A DNA stretch of 64,000 nt from Mytilisepta virgata (GCA_028015205.1 JAPWFG010000023.1:2480001-2544000); one strand, 5' to 3'. Positions 1 through 15,800 are shown, numbered from the stretch's first letter. Translations and numbers: made by a program. The notes: generated by a model not told the origin, from the letters alone.

Positions 1-780
1 CGAAAATCTGACAAAAAGACCCAAAACATGACCAGCGAGCATCCTTTATGAATGAATTTATTTGACTTTTATATTCCTGAGGATATCTTTCCCTCAGTGT
101 TCATTTTTTCGACACTTTTCAATGTAATTTTCCCCATGTAAAAAATTCTGGTTATTAGTTTTTTAATAGCAGGATGGCTGTGTTGATTTTTCATTTGATT
201 AAGTTTGAAATTCTGAAGTAGGCATTTTCTGGAACTTGGATAACCTGTTTAGGCATATTTGGTTTTTGCTCAATACTGAGTTTGATACATGTCTGACAGA
301 AAATCTAATTCCCAGCAATTTATTGTGAAGAATAAAATTTGACATTAAATTCCTTTTGTACATAGTTTGAGATTCCTGCAGCTGTAGCCATGGAATGTCA
401 GAAAGCCGTTCAGATTTTTTTTTTCAAATTTTCTTAATGTGAAACCTTAGATTGCTTCTATAATCAATTAGCTTTTCAATAAAGTTTTATAAAATGTTAA
501 CAAATGGTAAATGCTTATTGAATGATGAATTAGTGTCATTTATTTTTATTTTGTCTGACATATCAAATGGTGAAATAAGCTAAACAATAAGGATTTCTAG
601 GCAGAAAATTAATTTTAAATTTGTAAATAATCGGCAAATCTTGTGCAAAACTTTTCCCGGTTAAATTTCATAGAGTGCATTCTCACATCCCCCAACCCAA
701 ATAAATTCTGAAAAAAGACTTTTGGAAGTCAGAGGAATGTAGGACTTAAATGCAAATTTCCGAATTTATCTTCATTGCAG

Positions 781-806
781 AGGACAAAAACTTTGGAAAG
801 TTAAAT
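781..806 (+). CDS. FIRRM: Possible 26-nt FIRRM micro-exon
   Basis: A pyrimidine-rich tract and TTCATTGCAG precede this block and a consensus GTAAGT follows it. Read with one leading base, it gives GQKLWKVK plus one base that completes a Leu codon with the next exon (2797), producing KLDQLIPADSLPHLLL. Vertebrate FIRRM has KLDLPCELQFPQCLLL at this place, which supports the join. The exon is very short, so a chance AG/GT pair is possible; RNA evidence would settle it. Confidence 0.45.
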
Positions 807-3800
807 GTAAGTATCAAAACATTTTTATGACCTAGAAGTTATATTTTTAGTTTGCCTCAACAAAGTTGAGGGGACTAATTGAGTACCCCTGGCATCCACG
901 TCCCCATGCAGGTGCGCATACGAATCCACAGCCAGTTCTCGGTTACTAGTTGACATAGGGTCATATATTTTTGTATGCAGATGCATGTTGAAGGGACTGA
1001 CCATGTGACATAAGATGAAGGTCACATGACCTATATTACACGGTTGACTGGCTTTTAAGTTTTATGTCAAAAATCAGTTTTAACATTCAAAGTGACCTAT
1101 AATCATATAACTTGGTGTGAGGTTGCATCTCAGGGAGTAACACAGCCTCTCACCAAAATAAGGTCACTCTGACCTTCTTATTGTGTTTCATTGACCTAGG
1201 TTAAGTTTTACATCCGAGTTCAGATATCTGATATCAAAGGACCTACAATCATATTAGTTGGTGTCGGGGTTTATCTCGGGGAGTAACACAGCCTTCCACC
1301 AAAATTAGGTCACTCTGACTGATTTATCGTGCTTCATTGACTTAGGTTAAGTTTTACGTCCGATTTCAGTTCTCCGATACCAAACGGCCTACAATCATAT
1401 GACTTGGTGTAAGGGTGCATCTCGGGGAATAACACAGCCTTCCACCAAAATTAGGTCACTCTGAACTACTTATCGCACTTCATTGACTTAGGTTAAGTTT
1501 TATGTCTGAGTTAAGTTCTCTGATACCAAGCGACCTACAATCATATTACTTGGTGACAGGGTGAACCTCGGGAAATAAGACAGCCTCCCACCAAAATTTG
1601 TGGGGGAACGAGGCGAACTTTGTAATGGTAGATTTCTGGTTTATAATGTAAAAAAAATATAGATAGACGATCAACTTACTTATTATCAATGTGATCACAC
1701 AAGCTAACAAAATCCTTGCCATGGTTGTGTCTGACTGCTCAAGTCAAATGTTAGAATTCAGATGATAGAAACAGCTGAGCGTCGATATAGAAAAACTATT
1801 CTTTGTTACACTTCATTGAAAAAGCACTCAGATTTCTATTAAGTTTTATGTTTTTTTGTCGATTTTTTATTTTTTTTTAACTTGAAAAAGAAATATCCCA
1901 TGAGTTGACTGAGTGAGATTTAAATCAATACATATTTTTTATTCAGATTAATCATTCATTTTTTACTACCAGTATATAAGTTTTCTATGAAAGCTGTTGT
2001 ATATTTAACCTTTACATGATTTTTTTTCTAGAATAACAGAATGGAAGAAATAAAATACACTTCATAACTTAATAATTTTTTTATAAACCAGCAGTGTTTC
2101 CCCCAGGCCATTGTGTCAAAAAATATTTTTGGACATTTCTATCAAAATGTAATATTTTTTGTGCCTTATTCCATGTTTCAACTTCATTTAAGAATTTAAA
2201 ATAATTTTAATATTTTAAACATGGAAATTATAAAAAATAATTTTGAACATCTTCAAACGTTTCAAGGGATACCTCTGTACTTATCTTTGAAACACAGAGG
2301 GGAAAAAACGATTTTAGATGTTTCTTACAGATATTTTTATGGCAGATTTCAAACTTGTGTCAAATTATGGTCCAGGTACATGAAATTCAGTTTATATTGT
2401 TTCTGTGTATGAAAATTGATTCAGATATGAATGCAAGTTTTCATTAATGTGGATAATATTACTCTTCAACAATACATGAATTGAATTAATTATTCGCATA
2501 TTTTTCTTGATTTTTTTAAGGGAAAAATATCAAAATTTCAATGTAGGATAAAAAAAAAACCTTCACATGGCTTTTTCTTAATGCTCCACCTTCCATTTTA
2601 ACTTAATTTGGTAATTTTTAAGATCAAAGTCATGAAAAAAAGTGTAGAAATTTTGACCCCATACATACACTCACCCAAAACAATGTGAATTAAGTTTTTT
2701 ATCTGACATTGAATCTCTTTATTATTAGTAGTAATAAATGCACACAATTATTAATTAATTTACATTAAACTAATAATGTTTTTCTTTATTTTGCAGTAGA
2801 TCAGTTGATTCCAGCTGACAGTCTTCCACATCTATTGTTAACTATAACAGTAATGGATTCGGTACCCAAACTTCAAGGTATTTTTTAGAACATTCTCTAT
2901 TATTGCAATGGAGCATTCTATAAATAAAATATGAAAATATGGGGTACGAGTCACCAGGATAATTAATAGTCAGTGAATTATTAGGCTATATAAACTTAAA
3001 TATGTGGTTCTCAGACACTGGTGCCCCACTTCAAAAATTGCCAGGGAACGAGTTTATTTGGTTTATGGGGAAAATTTGACACTTTTTAGCTCACCTCACG
3101 AAAGTGAGGGGGGCTTATGTGATACCCCCGGCGTCGGCGTCGGTGTCGGCATCCGCACCCACTTACAGAAGAATGGTTAAGATCCATACACGCTTCTTGA
3201 CAAATGCCACATCAATCATATTGGTATGGTAGGTGCACCTAATGATGCTAAGCACAATGCATTCTTCGGATGCTGGCTCTGACCTATATTTTCCGCATGA
3301 ATGAACACTTACAGAAGAATGGTCAAGATCCATACACACTTACTGACAAGTGCTACATCAATCATATTGGTGTGGTAGGTGCACCTAGTGATGCTAAGCA
3401 CAATGCATGCTTCGGATGCTGGCTCTGACCTATATTTTCCGCATGAATGACCACTTACAGAAGAATGGTTAAAGTCCATTCCTGGTTACTGACACATGCC
3501 ACATCAATCATATTGCCATGGTTGGTGCACCTAAGGATGCTAAGCACAATGCATGCTTCGGATGCTGGCTGTGACCTATTTTTTCCGGATGGATGACCAC
3601 TTACAGAAGAATGGTTAAAGTCCATTCCTGGTTACTGACACATGCCACATCAATCATATTGCAGTGGTTGGTGCACCTACAGATGCTAAGCATGATGCAT
3701 GCTTCGGATGGTGGCTGTGACCTACTTTTTCCCAATGGTTGACCACTTACAGAAGAATGGTTAAAGTCCATTCCTGGTTACTGACACATGCCACATCAAT

Positions 3801-6800
3801 CATATTGCCATGGTTGGTGCACCTACAGATGCTATGCACGATGCATGCTTGGATGCTGGCTGTGACCTACTTTTTCCCAATGGATGACCACTTACAGAAG
3901 AATGGTTTAAGTCCATTCCCGCTTACTGACACAAGCCACATCAATCATATTGCTATAGCTGTGACCTTCTGCTTCAGCATAGATATGGCCCACCTAGCAA
4001 AACCTTTTTTTTTTTTATTGTGCTGCACTTTGTTCTATTTTAAGTTACCAATATTTTACTAATGAAAAAAAGTTATTCCATACTGGATAAAAAAGGTGAG
4101 TTAATCGACAGCTTAGGATGCTGCCTGTCAATAAATTTTTCCACATGGATGAAACTTTTTAAATGTTTTATTCCATTCCCGCTTATGTAACATTAGTACC
4201 ACATGGACCATATTAGCATGGTAGGTGTACCTAAGAAAGCTTAAAACACAAAGCAGGCTTAGAATGCGGGCTGTGACTTCCTTTTTCTGGATGGATGACC
4301 ACTTACAGACCTAAGAATGGTTAAAGTCCATTCCTGTTTACTGACAAGTGCCACATCAACCATATTGGTATGGTAAGTGCACCTAGTGATGCTTAGCACA
4401 ATGCATGCTTTGGATGCTGGCTGTGTCCTATATTTTTTGCATGGATGACCATTTACAGAAGAATGGTTAAAGTGCATTCCTGCTAACAGGCAAGTACCAC
4501 ATCAACCAAAGCATCCAGAGATGCTTTGTAAGATGCATGGTTCAGATGCTGGCTGTGACCTTCTTTTTCTGCATGGATGAGCACTTAAAATTTTGAAAAG
4601 TTCAAGTCAATTATGGCTTAGTGATAATAATGTGTTACGAGGTGAGCTTTGTAATCGATAGATTACCTATGTTTTTCTTTGGCCCAGATTTAATTTTAAA
4701 ACATTTTGTAACATTGTCATACATTAATTTAATTTGCCTAGGGTACATGTTTCCAATTGCAGGGATAGAGGTTGTTTGTGATAATCAGGATTATATACAG
4801 CTGTTAGTTTTAATCCAATGAAAAAGTTCATTTAAAACATGTGACAACAAAATATTCCCAGTACTGTTCAACAGGATGTCATATTTTTTCCGAATTTGAC
4901 ATCCAGACAAATCTGTATTTTTCCGTATTATTGCGTGAAGTTTTCCATATTGGCTTAGTTATTGGTCCAAGGCAAGCCATATTGGACTGAGGCGAAGTTG
5001 GATTGAAAAAAGCATGTCCTTTACTGTAGTCCAACACATTTATTTGATTTGTTTTGATAAAAAATGTTCCAAAGTGAAAAACTGTCCTCTTAATATATTG
5101 GGTAAAAAATCATGTGATTTACACATTGAAAATCAAAATATCTTTGGTTTTATTCAGTATAATAAAACATTTATAGCATGGTAATGGGGGAAATATGAAG
5201 ATTTCTTCACATCTCAATATCATATTCCCTTCTGGCAATATGATATTTATGATGTGAATAAATATTCATATTCCCCCAACTACAATGCAATAAATGTATA
5301 TTGGACGGGTATGTGTCGTATTGGCGTACTTTAACAATTTTATCATATACTTAGTACTAAATAAAGGAAAATTGCATATACGATACTGAAAGAACATTGT
5401 CAGCTGTATTTTCTAACTTGATGATATCGATATCATCACCCCTTTATCATGATATTGGTCACATGACCAGAAAAAAAATCTTCACCACTGTTCAAATATA
5501 TGATAAAGTACATGTGTTTAGGGTAACACACTGAAAAAAGTTAGGTAGGGTAGGTAGGGAAATTTTTTTTTTACATTAATTTTTTTAGTTAGGTTGTATA
5601 CTGGAGTCACCTTGACTTTAACAGTGCTTGGTGAAGAAAGGTTATAAAAAATTTAGGGTAGGCACTAAAAATTAGGTAGGGTTGGGTTACCCTAAACACA
5701 ACTATATTTTTTTTAGGCCTCAACGCCTGCCATATCGTAAATAACACTGTATAATAACCTATCATTATTGTTTGTTTATATTTCATAGAAGAAGACCAAG
5801 ATAAATGGTTATCACCTAGCAACCATCCAGAAGATGTGTCAAGATACGGTCTTATACAGTCAACATTCTCTATAATGGAGAAATGTAAGTACAAACATAA
5901 ACTGAATTTAAAAGAATTTTGAAAAATCTTGGTTTAAAAAAGGTCAAATTACCTATTTTCTATAATAAGCTGCTTAAGGTTTCCTTGTTTTAGCATAGGG
6001 AAACAAAACTTTACATGCCATTTTCCGACAAAATTTAAACCCAAGTAAGAAGACGTCTAACTGAAAACACCATAAACGGGGAAATTTTTGCTATTTTTGA
6101 CCGTTAAGAGATGAAATGTAGAAATAAATCACTAAGAATAATTATTTCATTAATTTTTCACTGTTAATTGACTTGAAATCGTGAATTTAAAAGTTGAACT
6201 AATTTGCAAAATCTCACAAATTTCCATGTGTACAGTGCGATACTGAAATATTGTTTGATACGTAATCTGGATTTATTTGTAATGTTAAATGATTTCATCA
6301 GATACAGATGAACAACAGTTTTTATACGACCGCAAAATTTTTGCGGTCGTATATTGGTATGACGTTGGCGTCGTCGTCGTCGTCGTCGTCGTCGTCCGTC
6401 GTCCGTCGTAGTCTGTAGACATTTGGTTTTCGCACTATAAATGTAGTATAAGTTAATAGAAATCTACGAAATTTAAACACAAGGTTTATGACCACAAAAG
6501 GAAGGTTGGGATTGTTTTTGGGAGTTTTGGTCCCAAAAGTTTAAGAATTAGGGGCCAAAAAAGGGTCCAATAAGCATTTTTCTTGGTTTTCGCACAATAA
6601 GTCTAGTATAAGTAAATAGAAATCTATGAAATTTTAACACAAGGTTTATGATCATTTTTTGGAGTTTTGATCCCAACAGTTTAGGAATTAGGGGCTAAAA
6701 AAGGGCCCAAATAAGCATTTTTCTTGGTTTTTGCACAATAACTGTAGTATAAATAAATAGAAATCTATGATATTAGCTTGGTGGGCTAAGGAAGGTAATC

Positions 6801-9800
6801 CAAACACATTCCAAACACATTTAAAGTAAAATATTGTGTATGATTCAATTATGTATAAAGAAATGTTGATTGTTTTTGGGGTGATTTATAGCTGTCAATT
6901 TATTTTTAGAACTTACTATGAATTAATATTAATTTTAGCCATATGTCATTTTTTATTTTAAGACTTCAATGATGTATTTAAATGTTTAATTATGTTTGCA
7001 AACTTCATGATAATTTTGAATAGGGATTATGACATTATCTTGAGGGAAAGATTTTTTTTTTTGAAAAAGGGAAAGTGGGGGGGGGGGGGGGGGGGTGTCA
7101 AAATTTATGGGGTAAATATTAAATTGGCGGGGGGTGGGGAAAATTTTTTTCTCATTTCAGATTTGTACTTAGTTTTGTTATTATGGGCCCAGTTTTCAAG
7201 TTGGTTCAAATTGGGGTCCAAAATTAAAGATAAAAAAGGGGTAATTTTTTTTGGGGGGGGGGGGGGGGGGTGGGGCATTTATACACAGCATATTGTATTG
7301 CACAAGAAGAAAAAAGTTGAATATAAATTCAAATCATATGACCAATTCTAAGTTTTTTGATTTCACTTATTCTGTGTCATAAACCTATTATGTATCAAAT
7401 ATTTCAATAAATTTTCAATTGCACAGTATTGTGTAATAGCAAGAAATTGATATGTGTGACCTGTTATCAAAACTTTGATTTCAGTTATTCTGTGTCAGAA
7501 ACCTATTATGTGTCAAATATTTCAAGAAATTTTCAATTGTACAGTATTGCGCAATAGCAAGAAATCTTCAATTGCACAGTATTGCGCAATAGCAAGAAAT
7601 TGATATGTGTGCCCAATTTTAAATTGGTTATTTCTGATTTATATATAAAAACAAATAATACTGATATGGTTTGAATAGGTAAATTAAAAATTTTTAAGTT
7701 CTTAGACAACATTCATTCTGTGTCAAACCTATGCTGTGTCAAATATTTATTCACAATCCAAATTCAGTATTGTATCAAGCTTGAATGTTGTGTTCATAAT
7801 TGCCCCAACTATTCAGGGTTCGACATCTGCGGTCGTATCTAGCTGCGCCCAGCGGAGCATTTTATTCGCAAATATCTCAAAAATCATCAGGTTACGGCAA
7901 ATTCTGGCAGGTTGAAAGTGTTCAGCATGATGAGAGCTACCTGTGTGCTGATTTTCGTGAAAATCTGTCAACTGATGTGAGAGTTATTGCCCTTTTTGAC
8001 ATTTTTGGCTTTTTTTTTATGTTATTATTTCAAAAATCTTCTTCTCTGAAACTACTATTCAAAATCAAATGAAACTTGGTAAGATTGTTCCTTAGGGTAT
8101 CCTGCAAAAAGTTAATGCTTGGATTTTGGATTGGTCGAAAAACATGTCCGCCCTTACTAAAAATAGAACATAGGAGTCAAAATGCTGTTTTTTGCTATTT
8201 TTTCCTGAATTATAGAAATAAAATGAAGATGAAAGCTACTTTGATGGCAAACATGGTATCCCGAGTTGAATGGTGATGATGAAAGTTTGTTTTGGAGGGC
8301 CATTTTTAAAATGGCTGCCATTTTCCCGCCATTTTTTACACTTGCTCGGATTTCAACAATATTTGGTTTTTAAAGTAAACATGGTATCCTTAGTGAATGG
8401 TGATGAGAATGTTGTATAACAAGGATTAAACTTCATAATATGTGAGCTTTTAATTGCCATCACTTGGTGTCCGTCATCATCGTTGTTAACAAATTTTCAA
8501 ACAAAGCCTTAACCCACAATTTTTACATAACTTCTTTCAAACATTTTAAAAACGAAGACAACATATAGACCAAAAGATTTATACTTGTATTTGAAGATGA
8601 ATTAAAGCTAGTATTTTGTATTGTGAATCATCAGATTGACCATGACTGTATCTTAATCAAGCGTAGGGAGAACTCATGCCCATTTCTTTCCAGAGGTTCT
8701 TGAAAGGCTTTTAAAGGTATTTTCAGCATTTTTGACCTTTAATACTCAGTTTAATTTACAACAAACATTAATATATTAATTTAGTTTATAGTGCATTGTT
8801 TGCCAGGTGAGCGATTCAGGCTCTTGAGAGCCTCGTTTATGAAAATTGTACCTCATGCTGATTTTATTGTACTAGAAACTCTAAATGTTCTAATCAGTAT
8901 ATTGACTATATATCTGTAGGTTCATTAGAGCTATGTTTACCAGTGTATGTTCCAGGTCTATCTGCCACCAGTAAAACACACAGGTAACATATGATTTATT
9001 TTGACATTAAAATATCTCCTGATGATATTTTAAATTTTTTTGTCTCTAAATTTATCCTGTCTTTCGCATATTCTTACTACCACTCCATTTGAAAAAATAA
9101 AAAAAACATGCTGAAAGTGATACATAATTGGAAAGGCTACATGTTATGAACTAGATTTTTTAACAGAAGAAAACCTGCAGTTATTGTGGAGAGTGGACAG
9201 CTCTAAACAGAGATGCAGAAAAATCTGGTTTGTTGTCAATCAAACGGCTTATTTTTATTTATGATATTTTGTTAAGAGCATAATAGTAGAAAGAAATTGA
9301 TATTTGACCCTTCATATATAAACCCATGGTCGTTGGAGATATAAATCTTACGAAACAAACTAAAATGTATGAAAAAAGGGAGATAATTTGCTAATCTGCA
9401 GAAAAATGCAATATAAACTATTTGGCATTTGATGTGAATTATATTCCAGGAACTGCGCGGTGGTCTCATGGTAGCATGCTCGCCTTGAGTGCAGGTCGTG
9501 GGATTGATCCCGGGCCGGGTCAAGCCAAAATCATTGAAATTGGTATTTGCTCTTTCTCTCCCAAGCTCGCAGCATCTAGGAGTAAGAGCAAAGGAATGGT
9601 CAGCTCTGAGTCAGTATATTGTGTCCGGGTGGGGTGATGTGTCTTCCTGCGGACTGTTAATTCGTTAGCTAGCACACAAAAAATCTGGCTCAGCGTGTCG
9701 GTCTAGTACAAAGCAGGGATCATTTTCATATTGTATCAACATGTTCTCGTCCTGATATGCTCCTGGTGGTTGACATTGGATGTTTAACGATAATTCATCC

Positions 9801-12800
9801 ATCCATCCTTCCAGGAACAGGCAGAATACAGGCATGATTTGCCCTCGCTTTAACTCAGATTTGTCCATTACGGTTCCTTAATTACACATAGTAAAATGGC
9901 TGCCGAAGTATCATTTTCCGCCCTTTTTTCCATGTTGTCAAATTCACTTCTGAGGATAGTATGAATTGATATTCATTTCATGATATAAACCCATGCAGCA
10001 ATCAAAGTACAAAAATAACTAAAAGTTTGTAGACTTTTTGGATGAATCACAAGGATGTTTCTACTGTACCATTTATACCTAAAATTTGCCAGCGGCACCA
10101 AAATTTTGATGAAAATTGAAATTGCCAAGAGACAAAACAATGTTTCGTCGAATGTTACAATCATGAAATAAGTATGTGCCTGATAATCTGATGCTATATT
10201 TATTTATTTTTTTTTTTTGGGGGGGGGGGGGGGGCTTAGTCACCCATAATTATCGCTGGTGTTTTAGCAGGCGATTAGTAGACTGACCCTGAATAAGCGT
10301 GTGGTTTAATCCTGATTCTCCCACTTTTAATTACCGCAATTAACAAATAGTTACAATCGGGGGGGGGGGGGGGGGGGGGGGGGGGGTGGGGGGAATCAGG
10401 ATGATACCTAAGCATGTGTGTTTGTGATGATGATCTCAAAGACTTGAAACTGACAGGATGGATATTTAATGAATGTCATATTGAAATTGTTTTGGTGTGG
10501 CGAAAGTCTGCTGGAAAAATTACCAGTCAGGTTAAAAATTCCCAATTTGGTGTTAAGGGTCCCATTTTAAAATGTGTAGAATCTTAAAGATCCAAATGAA
10601 AAAAAATCATTATGAAATTCTAAATAGTATTTTTCAAAACTTTTCCAATCAGAACTTATGAAAATTCAATAGAGACGAATTTTATAGCAAAATTTTTAAT
10701 CGCTTGTATCTCAAAAACAAAAACCCGTAATTTTATTCTTTTTTTCCTGTTTGTCAAAATCATCCCTGTTTAATGAAATATCTATGACTTTAAGATGAAA
10801 AACAGCAATGAAGATGCTGTACCTTTCTTTAACTGTTATCGCAGAAGAATCATTAATTTAAGATGACCTACGATTCTAAATTATTTTTGCAAATTCTGTC
10901 AGTTTTCAGTGTTTATGTATTTTCACGTGCTGACTTAGGAGTTATAATTAACTTTGAACAACATGAGTTTTTATTTTTTATAGACAAGTGTGTCTTTATG
11001 ATGAAGTATGTGTGCATTTCTGTGGTTTCATAGGAAGTCTTCCAGCCAAGTCTTTCCATGTATTGGTAAGTTTTTTTTATTAAACATTAGTTTTTTTAGA
11101 CAGAGGCTAAAATAATTACCAAAGTATTGACCATGCACACATATTTATTACGAAGTGTACCTATACTTCAGATCAAATCCTACAACTCTATAAAACCGTA
11201 AAAGATATATAGATTCTACAACGATGAACAGTTGATTATTAAATTTATCTTTTTCTGTAATGACAATGTAAAACTCAAAGATGTCCTCTGAACGTTTTTA
11301 ATGTAAAATTTCACAAGCATATAAACTTTCAATGTTGAAAATAGTCAACATTTTCCTTATACAATCTAGTAGCCTACTAAAATTATTTGATAAAGAATAA
11401 ATACAACATCACATGCAGTTTTGAGTGTCCTAATTTAGTATTGGTACATGTATTTTCAACATTGAATATTAAATTTTTTGTTCAGGTAAATTTATCAATG
11501 ATTGATGGATTTCTCTTAGAAGAAATTTAAAGGTCCCATTGAATAAACTCCACAGAGAACAACTATTGTATTTATTAAATAGGACAGAAGAACTTACAAA
11601 AGTTTAAATCGACAGGTAACCTACAAATGAATCTGTGGAAAAGTTTCATTTCTTTTGCAATAATACTTAGACCCACCAAATTTGGTCTATAGTTTTTATT
11701 GAATACATGCCAGTCTCTCACATAAACTGTATATTTATTTCTTAAAAATTTCATATATTTCCATTAAGAAAGTCTGAAAGATACAAATATTACTAATATT
11801 TGCTGTAAAAAGATACATTCATCTCTTATTAATAATTATTCCAGGAAGAAGTTCTATTACAGAATGTCCTGGTGACAAGTCCTTTGTGTTCACAATTTGC
11901 GGCAGATGTTTGGTGCTTCTTGGTTAGGTAAATTATTGTATTACATAGATGCCAACCATTATGTTTTTTTCATATACCTAAGGAGCAAATCAAAAACTGT
12001 AATCCATTGGACAGACAAACCGGGGAAGACATATGAACAACCACAAGCACAACAAATAAACACTGAAAACTAAAAAACAATGAACAACACGAACTCCTAT
12101 AAAAACCAGGAGTGAACCTAGGTGCTCCGGAAGGGTAAGCAGTTCCTGCTCCGTATACGGGACCCATCGTGAAGTTCAACAAAGTCAATAGGGTGGTATT
12201 CACAAATCCGTGAAGGTACATGAAATGTTACGACAGTGGGAACAGGTCCAACATCATCTTAGATATTGGAACACTGTAAAATTTGATGACATCAACTTAT
12301 CCCTACTTTTCTGTGTCAGTACCGAGTTTAATTTTGACTCTTTCAAAAAATTAATAAATAAAATTAAAATAAAACTCACTGATCTTAGTGTATGATTTAC
12401 TAACTTTGTTTGATTAGCATTGTCTTGTGTATTGGTCATAATGTTGTCACTAATACCCATAGCTGTCATAATTGACAACTGATAATAGGATCATTTTGGC
12501 ACATTTGCAACTGGCGTCAAATAAACGAACAATCCAAATTTACGGTATTAATTTAAATTATGACAGTGTTTTTTATAGAAAAATGAACTCTACTCCTTGC
12601 TCAGCATAAGCAGTTGAACAATGGTGATTGGATTACAAAAAAAAATTGAGTTTTTTTTTTATCCTACAGATATGGTACTGCAGATTTGTGTTACAGTCAT
12701 GTGAAATTATTACTGGAAGTCATGTCTTCGTTACAAGGATCTGGAATACAGTATAGAAATGTTGCAGTCCTTGTTAACAGAATAATCAAGTTTTTAGCTA

Positions 12801-15800
12801 AAGAGCATCAGGTAAAATAGCTCAAAACTGCCAGCGGCAAATATTTCATACTTCGCCAGGACACAAACCAGTTCAAAAAATTGTCACACACAATTCAAAA
12901 AGGGACGGGATGGTACACAAAGGGAAACCAATTTTGACAGATTAGAGGGTGGATGGTTGGGTAGGGTCATATCTAGTGCTGAATAAAATTTATTATTGTA
13001 GTGCTCACCTGTTATAACATCAATAAATCAAAGAAAAATTAGAAAAGATGGAAATGTGTTTTCTTTACTTATAATTCTATTATTTTTTTTTTAGTTAGTT
13101 CCCTTCACATAGCCTCTTTATAATTAGTAACATATTCAACCGGAAGTTATTTTATCTTCTCTAGTTTTATCATTGTCTACACAAATAAAAACATAAACAC
13201 ACAAACTACTAAATGGATGGGATAGATACATAAAAAATATAAAACAAACAAGGTATTTGTTATGATTTTATTTGCAAAAATACATGAAATGAAAAAAATT
13301 GTTGTTCTGGTAACTGTCAAAATGTCTGCTTCTGCTGAAAAATTGACCTTGTATTTTTTCATCCACGAGGTGAAATATCTAAAAAAAGTCATAGAAAAGT
13401 CGTACCCTCTATTTAAGACGCATGGTAAATTTCCAGAGAAAAAAATAGCGACTAATACGACAAAAAATACGGTATAATTTAGCCTTCTGTAGTGGCAATT
13501 AGCCTACTCTTTTCCCAAAACTACAGAAGGGATTTTGAAGGTATTGGTAGCATAGCATTCACCAAAAGCATTACCCACTAAAGTCTGTATTATGACCTAA
13601 CAACCCCCCAACGAGAGGGCCTAGTCAAGTCTTTGAACTTTGATATATTTTTTCTATAGTAAGCAGACATGATTCTCTGCAGTTTTAATTGGTATCAGCT
13701 TTTTCTCAACTATAACTATCTTTTGGAAGTTGTTGGATTTGTTTTGATATAAAATAATATTTTTTTAGGATAAAGCCACATATTAGAGAATTTTTCTGCA
13801 ACAACCCAAGTTATGTCTTGGTAACATCAATGTAATCCATTTTCTCTGAGGAGCCTTGGTGGCTGAGTGGTTTAGGTAGTGACTACTAATGATCACTAGC
13901 CTGTCAACACTGAGGTTGTGAGTTTGAATCTAACCTGTGACGGGGTGTGTTCGACTCCGATCTAAATTGACAAGGATTGCTAATTTTCCTAACGAAGGTC
14001 ATGGTTCTCTCTGGGTTTCTCCGGCTTCCTCCACCAATAAAAACTGGCCACCGCGATATAACCGAATGTGCTGAAATCGGCATAAAACCCCATTCCACCA
14101 CTAAGAAGTCACTCCATGATGATGAGGTTTTTTTTGTCTCCCAAAAGTCATTATTAAATTATCAAAGCTTCATAATGATTTGTCATTTGACTTTTAAAAT
14201 TTTACTAACAAAATTATAAACCAAATTTGGGTTAGGGGACAAAAACATTTTATTATTGTATTAGAAGAACCATATTAAAGACGTTTCAGCCAATGGTCTT
14301 CTTCGGTTGCTTTATTAGTGCCCTCAACTATATGGTAGTGCAGCCATCTTTTTCAAAGGTATATAGTCTTTTCGAATGTTAATTTTATGTGAAAAAAATG
14401 GATGCAACAATATAACAATTCATATGCGTTGTTTTTCAGATGGACATCATTAAGCTGTATCCACCGACAAGTCACATGATCCTGTGGTCAGCCCTGTCAA
14501 TCTCTGGTTTTACATCAACGAATGCCAGACATTTAGTGGAGACCATTGTCTCTCATTCCATCAAAATAATACACAACTTTATCAATACATCAGTAAAGAA
14601 AGGGGGAAGTTTTGTAGACCTTGTAAGTATATCCATACTTTATTATTTCTGTAGCAATATTATAGGAGTTATCACATCCTTGATTTCAACTGACTGGTTC
14701 CCTGTTGTATAATTTTGTCCGCTTATTTCTAACGCTTGTAAAGCCTATTATTATTTGCTCACCTGACCCAAAGGGTTAAGTGAGCTATTCTCATCACTTG
14801 GCGTCCGTCGTCGTCCGTTAACTTTTACAAAAATCTTCTCCTCTGAAACTACTGGGCCAAACGGAACCAAAGTTGGCCCAGTGACCCCGCTTGCCAACCA
14901 ACATGGCCAACATGGCTAAAAATAGAACATAGGGGTAAATTACAGTTTTTGTCTTATATCTCAAAAACTAAAGCATTTAGAGCAAAACTGTTCAACAGGT
15001 CAAGGCCTACCTGCCATGAAATTTTCAGACGAATCGGTCAACAATTTGTTGGGTTATTGCCCCTGAATTGTTAATTTTAATGAAATTTTGCAGTTTTAGG
15101 TTATTATCTTGAATAGTATTATAGATAAAGACAAATTGTAAACAGCAAAAATGTTCAACAAAGTAAGATCTACAAATAAGTCAACATGACCAAAATCATT
15201 GATTGACCCCTTATAGGAGTTTTTGCCCTTTAAAGACGGCATCCAGCGTGAACTTTCCTTTAAAGATCTTTTCCTCTCAAACCACTGGGCCAATTGAGAC
15301 CAAACTTTGGTGGAATGGTCCTTGGCTGGCCCCCTTCCAAACTTATGTCTGGCATCCCCGACTTCCATGGCTGCTGTTACTAAAAATAGAAAAAAAAGGG
15401 GGGGGGTGAATTTCAAAAACCTTCTTATATGAAACTACAAGGCCAGTTGGAACCAAAGTTGGCAGTAATGGTTTTTAGGAAGTTCTCTTTCAGAAATATG
15501 TCCAATGACCCGGACTGTTAACCAAGATGGCCGCCACAGCCGAACTTAGTTTAACATAGGGCCCTATGGGAAAATTCATTGAAAAATATTCTTGCCTTAA
15601 ACCACTTGACCAATTGGAACCAGACTTGTCAGCAATGGTCCTTAGATGGTCCTCTTAGAGAGGTGTGTCTGATGACCCGGACTGTGAACCAAGATGGCCG
15701 CCACAGCTGAACTTAGTTTAACATAGGCCCTATAGGAAAATTCATTGAAAAATTGTGTTGTCTGAAACCACTTGACATATTGGAGCAGGACTTGGCGGCA

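Noticed and set aside
3739..4062. 107-codon frame
   Set aside because: Lies in the 146-bp array of E-II and ends in a T run; the peptide repeats with the array.
6992..7351. 119-codon frame with Gly runs
   Set aside because: Produced by G and T runs inside a transposable element; no motif.
9450..9530. tRNA gene by box A and box B
   Set aside because: Acceptor arms do not pair, and the same head recurs with a shared body at several places; it is a SINE.
15096..15416. 106-codon minus-strand frame
   Set aside because: Lies within the E-III element and crosses a G run; a similar frame is not kept in the related copy at 7850-8833.
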